From: Fulvivirga sp. M361
GTDB lineage: Bacteria > Bacteroidota > Bacteroidia > Cytophagales > Cyclobacteriaceae
Length of the DNA stretch: 64,000 bases
NCBI RefSeq assembly: GCF_007097395.1
Contig: NZ_VKDC01000002.1
Location: 124,001 to 188,000, forward strand
Reading direction: 5' to 3'
Under the pieces are notes generated by a model, which saw only the letters and a list, made by a program, of their open reading frames with translations, made no database searches and was not told the DNA's origin. Position 1 is the first letter of the stretch, and every line of letters begins with the position of its first letter. Made by a program: the position numbers and the translations under genes. Positions 8,614 to 17,566 of this stretch are shown here, piece by piece.

Positions 8614-10833
8614 TCAGTTGATCTCTTTTACTTTTGTAGCATTTACGAAGAGAACATTACCTATTTCTTCATAACCGGCAAAAAGCTCAGTACCTAGCTG
8701 CTTTACTGCTTCTGCTCTAAATCCTACAATAGTAAGGTCCGCATCTTTGGACCGGCCGTTAATAATATCTTTCGTGGAAACATCTTCATTATGTTTGATG
8801 ATCGCTATGTTTTTAGGGGATATGGGAAGACGGCCCGCTTTTATTAAGGCAAGAAGCTTCTGCTCCTGCTCTGAGATCTCATTTTTCCTTACTACCGCGA
8901 ATATTTTTATCTCTGCATGCTTCCAGTCGCGATGTCCCATAATGATGTATCCCAGCAAGATCATCAAGCTGCTGTTTTTCAAATCATTGGGGGTAAGCCA
9001 AATATGAATGCTCTGGCTAAAACCATACTCTTTGTCAGAAGAGGCTAAAATACATATGTCAAACTCAGCAGACTTCACCAATGTGAAATTCTCCATGATA
9101 TCGGTCAGGTTATCCGGTTCATGCTTTGAAAACTCAAAAAGGATCATGTTAATATCTTTACCTGAAACACTTGGTAACTGCATTGCTTGTGCCACCGCAC
9201 TGGTGAAGGATGGTGAAATCAAGGTGTCAATAAAAACATTACTCTTACTGGCACCACTCACTTTTAACAATCGCTGTAATTCTTCTTGTGCTTTCTTATG
9301 TGAGTCCTTGGAAAGATATCCGTTTATATAATGTAAATACGTACCGAAGCCATAACGATGCGACAGCCAGCGCATCAACTGAAATGCGGTAGGTCGATGA
9401 AAAAAGTCGGGTGAAATACATATGACCGAAGGTCTCCAATTATCTTCCCCTTTTTCAGCTTTTTGAAGAAATACCTGAAGCCTGCGACTAAGCTGAAAGA
9501 TAACTCCCTGAAATATTTTTGCAAGCCCCTCTTTACTCTTACTGGTATAGGTCACAAAAAAGTAAACCGATGTCATGAATAGAATGGATACCAATGCATA
9601 GGGGGCGTTCATTTGGAACATCAGGTAAATACATAAGATGGCACCAAGTAATGAAATATACCATTTAGACTTAAAGGAAGGCCGGTAGGATGGGTCTGCA
9701 GCGAAATGCTGAAGAAAGGAAATCAAGCATAACGACCCGTATGTGATCATAAAAAACATGGATATGATCTCAGCTACAGCGTTGACATCTCCAATGGCCA
9801 CAAAAAATATGGCCAGTGCGCTAGTTATGATAGTGGCATTAATAGGTTCATTCGTTACCGGCTTACCCTTTGACAACCATCGGTTGATCAAAGGAATGGG
9901 AAAAACACGGTCACCAGCCAATGCCTGCAATGTTCGGGGCGCCACCATAATACTACCTAATGCCGAAGATATAGTAGCACATGCAAGACCGATCGGAATA
10001 ATCGGCCCCCAAATGGCCACTTTCGACATAATGAGTTGATCAGCATTTAAATCCTCCGGGCTGACCGATATGGCCATTTTATAAGCTATACATACATAAA
10101 TAATCATACCAATGACTGTGGCTGCCAGTGTCCCTACCGGTATTGACTTTTTTGGGTCTTTCAAGTCCCCTGAAAGCCCTACGCCTGCTGTCATTCCGGT
10201 GAAGGCAGGGAAAACAATCGCAAATACAAGGAAAAAATTATCCGAGTCAACAATGGTATTACTCCAATCTAATTTCTGAAGGTTTTGTTGATAGTCCGTA
10301 GTACCCATAAAAAAGAAGATGAGAGACAAAATCAAAATAGCTACCACTACATAGAGCGCCTTCATTCCCAGGTTCGCTCCCTTTTTTATCATGACAATGC
10401 TCAAAATGATCACTGCCGGCAAACTGATCAGGCGCTTTTCAATGTAGTCAACCTTCCAGAAATCGCCAATCCAAACCAATACAGGGTCAAAGGCCTCGGC
10501 AAAAGCGATAATATAAAAAGCCACACTAATGGCCTGAGACAGATATAAAGCGAAACCTATAGCCGCCCCTACGTTTATTCCGAAAGACCTGGATATGATA
10601 TAATATTCGCCACCCCCTTCTACTTTCTGATTTGTCGCTATTTCAGCAATGGCCATAGCGGTAGGAATGGTCACCAGGTGACCAAACAAGACGATACCTA
10701 AAGTGCCTATGAACCCAACATTACCGACAGCATATCCAAACCGAAGGAACATAACCGCCCCTAGGATAGTAGATATAGCTGTAAAGAATACAGGCGCAGT
10801 ACCAAAATTGGCTTTACTTTCTTTAATGTTCAT
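8614..10833 (-). CDS. SLC12-like cation-chloride cotransporter / APC superfamily permease
   Basis: 739 residues. The N-terminal 450 residues hold about 12 membrane segments with ISTILGAVMFLRFGY in TM1 and the VEGGGEYYIISRSFG loop, which are hallmarks of the SLC12 branch of the APC superfamily. GMTAGVGLSGDLKDPKKSIP follows in TM6. The C-terminal 270 residues are soluble and resemble the cytoplasmic regulatory domain of cation-chloride cotransporters. Prokaryotic members are poorly characterised; amino acid or K+/Cl- transport are both possible. It is a single gene starting at the ATG at 10833. Confidence 0.85.
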   Translation of the reverse strand: MNIKESKANFGTAPVFFTAISTILGAVMFLRFGYAVGNVGFIGTLGIVLFGHLVTIPTAMAIAEIATNQKVEGGGEYYIISRSFGINVGAAIGFALYLSQAISVAFYIIAFAEAFDPVLVWIGDFWKVDYIEKRLISLPAVIILSIVMIKKGANLGMKALYVVVAILILSLIFFFMGTTDYQQNLQKLDWSNTIVDSDNFFLVFAIVFPAFTGMTAGVGLSGDLKDPKKSIPVGTLAATVIGMIIYVCIAYKMAISVSPEDLNADQLIMSKVAIWGPIIPIGLACATISSALGSIMVAPRTLQALAGDRVFPIPLINRWLSKGKPVTNEPINATIITSALAIFFVAIGDVNAVAEIISMFFMITYGSLCLISFLQHFAADPSYRPSFKSKWYISLLGAILCIYLMFQMNAPYALVSILFMTSVYFFVTYTSKSKEGLAKIFQGVIFQLSRRLQVFLQKAEKGEDNWRPSVICISPDFFHRPTAFQLMRWLSHRYGFGTYLHYINGYLSKDSHKKAQEELQRLLKVSGASKSNVFIDTLISPSFTSAVAQAMQLPSVSGKDINMILFEFSKHEPDNLTDIMENFTLVKSAEFDICILASSDKEYGFSQSIHIWLTPNDLKNSSLMILLGYIIMGHRDWKHAEIKIFAVVRKNEISEQEQKLLALIKAGRLPISPKNIAIIKHNEDVSTKDIINGRSKDADLTIVGFRAEAVKQLGTELFAGYEEIGNVLFVNATKVKEIN

Positions 10834-11036
10834 GCATCATGAAAATAGTATGACCAATATATGGAGACGCTTATAGCCATAAAAGTTTATCTTTTAGAAT
10901 TTCAATACCCATAAAACGTGAAACACATCATGGAATTATATCAAAAATACCAAGATGGCATAAGAGTAGATCTTGTTATGTAGATAGCAGTTATCCTTTA
11001 TTTTATTATCGGCCAGGCATTTCTAACGAACCTTCC

Positions 11037-11912
11037 TTAGTCAATTAAAATCTCTCTAACATTTTTTTTGATCTTTTCGGTGAGATCATCCGTGGGCAGG
11101 TCGTTCACGTCTTTACCAAAAGGGTCTTCAATTTCTTCAGCAATAATTTCCACACTGATCAAAACATAAAAGATCAACAAAACGATTGGGACAGTCCAAT
11201 AGTGAAATTCATGAATGAATGCAAAAGGTAATGTAATGGTATACGTGAAAATAAATTTCTTAACATACATGCTGTAAGAGTAAGGAATGGGAGTATTTTT
11301 TATTCTTTCACACCCCCCCATGATGTCAGAAAAGCTTTTTATTTCTTTGTCCAGGACAAAAAAATGGTCTCCGGTGATGATCTTTTTTTTATACAGTTCA
11401 TTTACTTTTTTGTAAAGCATTAACGTGATAATGTTGGGAATATGTTCTTTACCCTTTAACCGTTTAAGAAAATCTTCTTCTTCTATAAGGTCCAGGTCGT
11501 TCATATCTACGCCTTTTCTCAAATGTTCCTTTAATGCTGCAACGAAATTTGGGATCATCTGAGCAAAGTAGCTGCGATTTTCCCTGTCATCTTCAGGTAA
11601 AAAGCCGCCCAGCTTTAAGGCCAGGTTACGCGTATTATTGACCAGGCTTCCCCAAAATTTACGCCCTTCCCACCACCGGTCATAGGCAGAATTTACCCGA
11701 AATACCAGGAACAAACCAAGTACAATGCCCAGTAGTGAATGTACAGCGGTGGTACTTTTGAAATTCCACTTGAAATAATCCAGGTCCAGATACGCCAATG
11801 CACCGGTGTATATCGCCATAAAAAGTAATGCAGGCATTAACGTACGCATAACCTGACGGCTGTACGCGTGAAAGATCAATGAAAACCAGGTCTTAGGATT
11901 ATAACGAACCAT
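11037..11912 (-). CDS. Bestrophin family ion channel
   Basis: 291 residues from the ATG at 11912; a TTG nine codons upstream also lies in frame. Family features are the N-terminal MVRYNPKTWFSLIF, the TM1 region, and FRVNSAYDRWWEGRKFWG, which is the signature of bestrophin/YneE proteins. The last third contains the TM pair and EEIEDPFGKDVNDLPTDD, which is also family-typical. Bacterial bestrophins form pentameric channels, mostly cation- or anion-conducting. A -7-like TATTTTGC lies at 11936-11943. The gene is divergent from the SPFH operon. The 203-bp spacer on its other side (10834-11036) shows nothing I can name. Confidence 0.9.
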   Translation of the reverse strand: MVRYNPKTWFSLIFHAYSRQVMRTLMPALLFMAIYTGALAYLDLDYFKWNFKSTTAVHSLLGIVLGLFLVFRVNSAYDRWWEGRKFWGSLVNNTRNLALKLGGFLPEDDRENRSYFAQMIPNFVAALKEHLRKGVDMNDLDLIEEEDFLKRLKGKEHIPNIITLMLYKKVNELYKKKIITGDHFFVLDKEIKSFSDIMGGCERIKNTPIPYSYSMYVKKFIFTYTITLPFAFIHEFHYWTVPIVLLIFYVLISVEIIAEEIEDPFGKDVNDLPTDDLTEKIKKNVREILID

Positions 11913-12024
11913 AATAAAAGTATGCTTTAAGCGCGGCAAAATACAAAGAGTCCTTTTAAAAAACCAGTCTATTAAAAATCATGTAACCTTCTGGTTTACC
12001 CGTCCGTTGTTATTTATATTAATA

Positions 12025-12032
12025 TATTTTTG
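12025..12032 (+). promoter_or_regulatory. -7 promoter element of SPFH operon
   Basis: TATTTTTG is a perfect TAnnTTTG element ending 22 nt before the ATG at 12055. No TTG lies at the ideal 19-21 nt spacing; the closest is 15 nt away. Confidence 0.5.
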
Positions 12033-12054
12033 ATATCATTTTAATATCACTATT

Positions 12055-12909
12055 ATGAATAAAGAACAAGAAAACAACCCCATTTCCGGCTACATTATGG
12101 TATTGGTAGTGTTTATCATTTTATGCGGAAGTATTTTTATGTTATCTGCCTTTCGAAATCCGGTCTTCATTATCGGGATCATTGGTACACTCTTGCTACT
12201 ACCTGGCTTCTTCTTTGTAAACCCCAACGGATCAAGGGTACTGGTACTTTTCGGAAATTATAAGGGTACGGTAAAAAAGAATGGGTTTTTCTGGGTAAAT
12301 CCATTATACACAAAGAAGCCTATCTCTCTGAGGGCCAGAAACTTTGATAGTGAACGTATCAAAGTAAACGATAAAGTAGGTAACCCTATTCTGATAGGTG
12401 TTATCCTGGTTTGGAAGGTAGAAAATACCTACAAAGCCGCTTTTGATGTAGATGATTATGAAAATTTTGTAAGGATACAAAGTGACGCGGCTGTACGAAA
12501 ACTAGCCGGACGTTATCCTTATGACAATTTTGAAGACGATGAGGCAGAGATAACACTCCGCTCCGGGCTGGACGAAGTAAATCATGCATTGGAAGAAACC
12601 CTTGGACAACGACTGGAGATAGCAGGTATCAATGTTATTGAAGCAAGGATAGGCTACCTGGCCTATGCGTCAGAAATAGCCGGTGCCATGTTGAGAAGAC
12701 AACAGGCTTCTGCCATCGTTGCTGCACGACATAAAATAGTAGAAGGTGCAGTAAGCATGGTGGAAATGGCGCTGGAAGACTTGTCAAAACGAGAGGTAAT
12801 TGAACTGGATGAAGACCGGAAGGCAGCGATGGTCAGTAACTTGATGGTGGTATTATGTGCGGATAAAGACATAACACCTGTTGTTAATTCCGGAACTTTG
12901 AATCACTAA
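12055..12909 (+). CDS. SPFH (band 7/stomatin-like) membrane scaffold protein
   Basis: 284 residues. Two N-terminal hydrophobic segments (about 12-33 and 37-55) precede an SPFH domain. The SPFH region includes FFWVNPLYTKKPISLRARN, NPILIGVILVWKVENTYKA, and the C-terminal helix with EIAGAMLRRQQASAIVAARH. SPFH proteins oligomerise on membranes into cages or microdomains. The next gene starts 2 nt after its stop codon and the third overlaps the second, so the three form one operon. The role of this SPFH subgroup is not established. Confidence 0.9.
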   Translation: MNKEQENNPISGYIMVLVVFIILCGSIFMLSAFRNPVFIIGIIGTLLLLPGFFFVNPNGSRVLVLFGNYKGTVKKNGFFWVNPLYTKKPISLRARNFDSERIKVNDKVGNPILIGVILVWKVENTYKAAFDVDDYENFVRIQSDAAVRKLAGRYPYDNFEDDEAEITLRSGLDEVNHALEETLGQRLEIAGINVIEARIGYLAYASEIAGAMLRRQQASAIVAARHKIVEGAVSMVEMALEDLSKREVIELDEDRKAAMVSNLMVVLCADKDITPVVNSGTLNH

Positions 12910-12911
12910 TT

Positions 12912-13454
12912 ATGAGTTATTTTCAAGAAGAGCAACGATTTAAGCAATGGTGGTTATGGGCTTTGATGATGGGGGTCAATGCGCTGATCCTCGGACTCTT
13001 CACACATGCTTTTTATACCCAATTTTACCTGGGAGAACCATGGGGCACTAAACCTACAAGTGACAGCACCTTGATAATTGTTTTTTTACTTGCAATCATC
13101 ACGTTAGTAGTATGCAATGTAATGATCATATTAGCCAAATTGGAAATAAAAATAGATCGAAATTATATTCACTATCGTTATTTCCCTTACATCAGAAGCT
13201 GGAACAGGATATCAAAAGATCAGTTGAAAAAAGTTTACATAAGAAAATACGCTGCAATCAATGAATATGGCGGCTGGGGTTACAGGGTATTCATGAGAAA
13301 AGATAATGGGGCCCTGAACGTACAAGGCAACATGGGGCTTCAGATCATTTTTAAGGATGACACTAAACTATTACTTGGCACTCAAAAGCCGGAAGCGCTG
13401 AAAAAGGCTACTCAAAAATTCATGGTCGGACATAAAGAAGAAGAATATGGCTAA
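12912..13454 (+). CDS. Two-TM protein with PH-like C-terminal domain
   Basis: 180 residues. Two membrane segments are clear (about 14-36 and 57-80). The C-terminal 95 residues are predicted to be beta-rich: IDRNYIHYRYFPYIRSWNRI, then VYIRKYAAINEYGGWGYRVF, then LLLGTQKPEALKKATQKF. This order of a basic strand pair, a GGWGYR loop and a final helix resembles bacterial PH-like domains (inference from pattern). It sits between an SPFH gene and a ribbon-helix-helix gene. A likely role is as a membrane partner of the SPFH assembly. No catalytic motif is seen. Confidence 0.7.
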   Translation: MSYFQEEQRFKQWWLWALMMGVNALILGLFTHAFYTQFYLGEPWGTKPTSDSTLIIVFLLAIITLVVCNVMIILAKLEIKIDRNYIHYRYFPYIRSWNRISKDQLKKVYIRKYAAINEYGGWGYRVFMRKDNGALNVQGNMGLQIIFKDDTKLLLGTQKPEALKKATQKFMVGHKEEEYG

Positions 13455-13602
13455 AAAGAAGCCTTTCGTGTTACGTCTGGATCCGGAAACGCTAAAAGCC
13501 GTAGAAAAGTGGGCCGCAGATGAATTTCGCAGTACCAACGGGCAACTGGAATGGATCATAGCTAAGGCCCTAAGAGAGGCGGGTAGGACCAGGAAGGGCT
13601 AG
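13447..13602 (+). CDS. 51-aa Arc/CopG-like ribbon-helix-helix protein
   Basis: A small gene that overlaps the previous stop by 8 bp. It encodes KKKPFVLRLDPETLKAVEKW at residues 3-22, then a second helix that includes STNGQLEWIIAKAL and a basic tail. The beta-strand with alternating FVLRLD residues followed by two helices is the classic ribbon-helix-helix fold of Arc/CopG/HicB-type DNA-binding proteins. The codon use is normal. It is the third gene of the SPFH operon, and no toxin gene is next to it. It may autoregulate the operon or be structural (inference). Confidence 0.8.
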   Translation: MAKKKPFVLRLDPETLKAVEKWAADEFRSTNGQLEWIIAKALREAGRTRKG

Positions 13603-13621
13603 TGACTGTGTAATTTTCTTT

Positions 13622-13629
13622 TATTTTTG
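13622..13629 (+). promoter_or_regulatory. -7 promoter element
   Basis: TATTTTTG, 18 nt before the ATG at 13648. It suggests that the secreted hypothetical gene has its own short-leader transcript separate from the SPFH operon. No good -33 TTG is seen. Confidence 0.45.
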
Positions 13630-13647
13630 TATGAAACACATGTACTT

Positions 13648-14418
13648 ATGAAATCAGGTAAGACCTTATTCTTGTTGCTTCTTTTACCATTCTTATCTCA
13701 GGCACAGTCCGATCTACTTATAAAGGCTTCGGGAGATTCTTTAACCGGTAAAATCGATATACTTCTGCCCAATGACTACTTTGAGGAGATCATCTTCAAA
13801 AAAGATGGCAAAAAAAACAGGTATAAAGCGCATCAATTTCTTGGTTTTGTTAAAAAGGGAGTGACCTATAAGACCATCAAAATGCAGAATAAGTACAGAA
13901 TAATGCAGGAGATACAAAGTGGCTACCTGGGACTGTATGCTTTTCGGGCAGGCAATAGCTACGATTTTGGCCCAAGGTATTTACATAAAAATACCAATGA
14001 AGGGATAGAAGTACCTAACCTAACCTTTAAAAAGGTAGTCTCTTCCTTTTTAGAGGATTGCCCTACAGTAGAATCAAAAGTCATGGATAGAACATACAAG
14101 GCTTCCAATATAGAGGAACTTGTTACAGCTTATAATGACTGCCTGGGCACCAGTCCACATGTGATCGTAGACGATAAAAAGAAAAAAAAGAAACCGGTGA
14201 AACAAACAAAAGAGCTGACATTGATCTATTCTATTACTGAAAAGCTTCAGGCAGCCGGTGCATCAGATGAGCTCAGCACACTACTGGAAGACATTACCGA
14301 AAAAATCGAAAACGGTGATAAAGTGCCGGGCTATCTCAAAGGAGCTTTGAAAGAAGAAACCGCCCGTTACACTGGTATACAGGCTGATATTGATACGTTA
14401 TTGGAGTACTTAAAATAA
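13648..14418 (+). CDS. Secreted hypothetical protein
   Basis: 256 residues from the ATG at 13648; a TTG at 13627 overlaps the -7 element and is rejected. The signal peptide MKSGKTLFLLLLLPFLSQAQ has a clear A-x-A-like cleavage site at SQAQ. The next section (ASGDSLTGKIDILLPNDYFE, FKKDGKKNRYKAHQFLGF) looks like a small beta domain found in many Bacteroidota proteins of unknown role. A lysine-rich linker (DDKKKKKKPVKQ) near residue 180 leads to a charged helical tail. The product is periplasmic or secreted. I do not recognise a named family. Confidence 0.7.
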   Translation: MKSGKTLFLLLLLPFLSQAQSDLLIKASGDSLTGKIDILLPNDYFEEIIFKKDGKKNRYKAHQFLGFVKKGVTYKTIKMQNKYRIMQEIQSGYLGLYAFRAGNSYDFGPRYLHKNTNEGIEVPNLTFKKVVSSFLEDCPTVESKVMDRTYKASNIEELVTAYNDCLGTSPHVIVDDKKKKKKPVKQTKELTLIYSITEKLQAAGASDELSTLLEDITEKIENGDKVPGYLKGALKEETARYTGIQADIDTLLEYLK

Positions 14419-14421
14419 GCG

Positions 14422-14466
14422 CCATAGGTTTCCATAGTTTGATCACCACTTGCCATAGTTTGAGCA
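14422..14466 (+). repeat. Three phased CCATAG repeats upstream of leuS
   Basis: CCATAG begins at 14422, 14432 and 14453. The second and third copies extend to 14-nt near-identical repeats, CCATAGTTTGATCA (14432-14445) and CCATAGTTTGAGCA (14453-14466), with one mismatch. The spacings are 10 and 21 bp, about one and two helix turns, which would place the repeats on the same DNA face. They lie about 95-140 bp upstream of the leuS -7 element. The role is unproven. Confidence 0.4.
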
Positions 14467-14560
14467 AGACCATTTATCTCTTTGTTCAGTGTAATTTTGT
14501 CAGACTAAAAAAGTCGTCCATAACTTATTGGCAAGTCCGAAACCAATCAATTCAAATTAC

Positions 14561-14568
14561 TATTTTTG
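14561..14568 (+). promoter_or_regulatory. -7 promoter element of leuS
   Basis: TATTTTTG, the common form of the Bacteroidota -7 element, 41 nt before the leuS ATG. The -33 region has no TTG at the standard distance. The 191-bp spacer 14419-14609 also holds the phased CCATAG repeats. Confidence 0.5.
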
Positions 14569-14609
14569 CAGCCATTTAATTAAGCTTGATAGGCACAATA
14601 CTGACATTT

Positions 14610-17549
14610 ATGGCGGAATATAACTTTCGGGAAATTGAAAAAAAGTGGCAACATTTCTGGGCGGATAACCAGGTATACAAATCAGAAAACACCTCTGAAA
14701 AGCCTAAATTCTATGCCCTGGACATGTTTCCTTACCCTTCCGGAGCAGGGCTCCATGTAGGCCATCCACTTGGATATATTGCTTCGGATATCGTATCCCG
14801 ATACAAAACCCTGAAAGGTTTCAATGTACTTCACCCTATGGGATTTGACTCGTTTGGTCTCCCCGCTGAGCAATACGCTATTCAAACAGGCCAACACCCG
14901 GCCATAACCACTGAACAAAACATAAAGCGATATAAGGAACAACTTAAAAATATCGGGTTTTCATTTGACTGGGACCGTGAAGTACAAACACATCAGTCCG
15001 ATTATTACCGATGGACACAGTGGATCTTTATGCAGCTTTTTAATAGCTGGTACAATAAAGACACCGATAAGGCTGAACCTATCGAAACCCTGATCGCACT
15101 ACTTAAAACAAGTGGAAATGGCGCTTTAAATGCAGAGTGCGATGATGACACACCAACTTTTTCTGCTGAAGAATGGAACAACAGCGATGAGGAAGAGCAG
15201 CTTCGTTTACTATTGCATTACCGACTTACCTTTCCATCTGAGGCCGTAGTGAACTGGTGCCCGATATTAGGTACCGTACTTGCTAATGACGAAGTAAAAG
15301 ACGGCGTATCAGAACGTGGCGGACACCCTGTTGAGCGTAAAAAAATGAAGCAGTGGATGATGCGCATCACTGCGTATGCAGATCGTTTGTTACATAACCT
15401 GGAAACGCTCGACTGGTCAGAGTCCATGAAAGACATGCAGACCAACTGGATAGGTAAGTCATACGGTTGTGAACTCCAGTTCCGGACAACTCCCTCTACA
15501 AATGGTCCGCAATCTGATCTTACGTTAACTGCTTTTACTACAAGACCCGATACCATTTATGGAGTGACCTTCCTGGTCATTGCTCCCGAACATGAATGGA
15601 TTGACCAGCTTACTACGCCTGACCGCAAGAACGAAGTAGAACAATACACTACAGCAGCAAAAAACCGCTCAGAGCGTGAAAGACAAACGGATGTGAAATC
15701 TGTTTCAGGTGTTTTCACAGGGTCATATGTCATTAACCCTTTTAATAATCAACCCATTCCTTTATGGGTAGCAGATTATGTACTGGCGGGTTATGGCACA
15801 GGAGTAGTAATGGCCGTACCCTCTTCTGATGAACGTGACTTTCGATTTGCAAAGCATTTCGATCTACCGGTTGAGTTGGTCATTGATGGGACACAAGACC
15901 TGGAAGACCCTACGGAAAAAAAGCATGGGGTCATGATCAATTCTGGCATTTTAGATGGTATACATTCCAAAGACGCATTGCAGAAAGCAATTAAGCATGC
16001 CGAAGAGCAAGGCTTTGGCAAGGCGAAAGTAAATTTTCGGATGCGTGATGCCGTATTCAGCCGCCAGCGATACTGGGGAGAACCTGTGCCAGCTTATTTT
16101 AAAAATGACCTACCTTATTTAATAGAAGAAAAAGACCTGCCACTGGAATTACCGGCAATTGATCAATACAAACCTACGGAAACCGGTGAACCCCCTTTAG
16201 GACGTGCCAAAGACTGGACGTACAAAGGACACCCCCTGGAGTTGACCACTATGCCAGGCTGGGCCGCATCCAGCTGGTACTTTTTGCGGTACATGGACCC
16301 TGAAAATAAGGGTGAATTTACAAAGAAAGCAATAAGCGATTATTGGGGGCAGGTAGACCTGTATCTGGGAGGAACTGAACACGCCACCGGACACTTGCTA
16401 TATTCACGATTCTGGAATCTGTTTTTATATGACAGAGGATGGGTCAGCCACGCAGAGCCTTTCAAAAAACTGATCAACCAGGGAATGATCCAGGGGCGGT
16501 CGAGCTTTGTGTATCGCATGATCATGTCAGCTGGTTCAGAGAATGAAAAAACCAAATCACCCCAGATATTCCTTTCAAAAGGTATTATTGATAAAATCGA
16601 AAAGTCCAACCTTACCAAAGCAGAACAGGAAATCATAGAACGGTTGATCAACGAAGCGTTAGAAAGCTTTAATAAAGCAAACAGTACCTCCTGGGCACTG
16701 ACTGATCTGACGAAACAGCAGTTCTCTCCGATGCATGTGGACATCTCGTTGGTACGTAATGACATACTCGATATCGACGGGTTCAAAAGTTGGCGACCGG
16801 AGCTGAACGAAGCCATTATCATACCTGACGCTGACAAAAAATATCAATGTGGCGCTGAGGTTGAAAAGATGTCAAAAAGATACCATAATGTAGTTAATCC
16901 GGATGATATTGTAGAACGGTATGGTGCTGATACGCTACGGCTTTATGAAATGTTCCTCGGGCCTTTGGAGCAGTTTAAACCCTGGAATACCAATGGCATA
17001 GACGGTGTCTTTAAGTTTCTCCGAAAACTATGGAACCTGTTTCATGATAATGACAATAATTTCATCGTCACCGATGCTGAACCGGGCAAAGAAGAATTAA
17101 AGGTGTTGCATAAAACCATTAAAAAGGCCCAGGAAGATATTGAGAACTACTCTTTTAATACTTCGGTAAGTGAGTTTATGATCTGTGTAAACGAGCTTAC
17201 AGCTTTAAAGTGTAACAAAGGCAGGGTACTATCTGATTTGGTAGTTGCTATCTCTCCGTATGCCCCTCACATCTGTGAAGAGTTATGGCATAAACTGGGG
17301 CATGTAGAGAGCATCACCAAGGCTACCTTCCCGGAGTACAACGAAGCCTATTTGATAGAAAGCGAGCATGAGTACCCGGTATCCGTTAATGGTAAAATGC
17401 GTGCAAAAATGAGTTTTCCACTGGATATGCCCAAAGAGGACATTGAAAAACAGGTGTTAGCTTCAGAAGCTATAATGAAGTGGCTGGATGGGAAAACGCC
17501 GAAAAAAGTAATAGTGGTCCCAAAAAAGATCGTGAATGTCGTAGTGTAA
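14610..17549 (+). CDS. leuS: Leucyl-tRNA synthetase
   Basis: 979 residues from the ATG at 14610; a TTG at 14586 is rejected because leucyl-tRNA synthetases start at MAEYNFREIE. The class I HIGH motif is HVGH at residues 49-52. KMSKR at 753-757 is the KMSKS motif. The CP1 editing domain includes TTRPDTIYGVTF and GTGVVMAVPSSDERD. A sizeable insertion sits between GMIQGRSSFVYR and KYQCGAEVEKMSKR. The C-terminal VNGKMRAKMSFP is usual for the family. The enzyme charges tRNA-Leu in the cytosol. The replacement of the last Ser by Arg in KMSKS is an observation; I believe it is common in the phylum. Confidence 0.98.
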   Translation: MAEYNFREIEKKWQHFWADNQVYKSENTSEKPKFYALDMFPYPSGAGLHVGHPLGYIASDIVSRYKTLKGFNVLHPMGFDSFGLPAEQYAIQTGQHPAITTEQNIKRYKEQLKNIGFSFDWDREVQTHQSDYYRWTQWIFMQLFNSWYNKDTDKAEPIETLIALLKTSGNGALNAECDDDTPTFSAEEWNNSDEEEQLRLLLHYRLTFPSEAVVNWCPILGTVLANDEVKDGVSERGGHPVERKKMKQWMMRITAYADRLLHNLETLDWSESMKDMQTNWIGKSYGCELQFRTTPSTNGPQSDLTLTAFTTRPDTIYGVTFLVIAPEHEWIDQLTTPDRKNEVEQYTTAAKNRSERERQTDVKSVSGVFTGSYVINPFNNQPIPLWVADYVLAGYGTGVVMAVPSSDERDFRFAKHFDLPVELVIDGTQDLEDPTEKKHGVMINSGILDGIHSKDALQKAIKHAEEQGFGKAKVNFRMRDAVFSRQRYWGEPVPAYFKNDLPYLIEEKDLPLELPAIDQYKPTETGEPPLGRAKDWTYKGHPLELTTMPGWAASSWYFLRYMDPENKGEFTKKAISDYWGQVDLYLGGTEHATGHLLYSRFWNLFLYDRGWVSHAEPFKKLINQGMIQGRSSFVYRMIMSAGSENEKTKSPQIFLSKGIIDKIEKSNLTKAEQEIIERLINEALESFNKANSTSWALTDLTKQQFSPMHVDISLVRNDILDIDGFKSWRPELNEAIIIPDADKKYQCGAEVEKMSKRYHNVVNPDDIVERYGADTLRLYEMFLGPLEQFKPWNTNGIDGVFKFLRKLWNLFHDNDNNFIVTDAEPGKEELKVLHKTIKKAQEDIENYSFNTSVSEFMICVNELTALKCNKGRVLSDLVVAISPYAPHICEELWHKLGHVESITKATFPEYNEAYLIESEHEYPVSVNGKMRAKMSFPLDMPKEDIEKQVLASEAIMKWLDGKTPKKVIVVPKKIVNVVV

Positions 17550-17566
17550 AAACTACAACTATTTTT
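17541..17566 (+). terminator. Weak terminator between leuS and EamA gene
   Basis: GTAGT-GTAAAA-ACTAC hairpin overlapping the leuS stop, followed by a TATTTTTT tract (17560-17566). Only five stem pairs are present, so strength is doubtful. It lies in a convergent junction with 9 bp between stop codons. Confidence 0.3.

Noticed and set aside
13447-13602. Toxin-antitoxin antitoxin role for the 51-aa ribbon-helix-helix protein
   Set aside because: The genes around it are SPFH, a 2-TM protein and a secreted protein; none is a toxin candidate.
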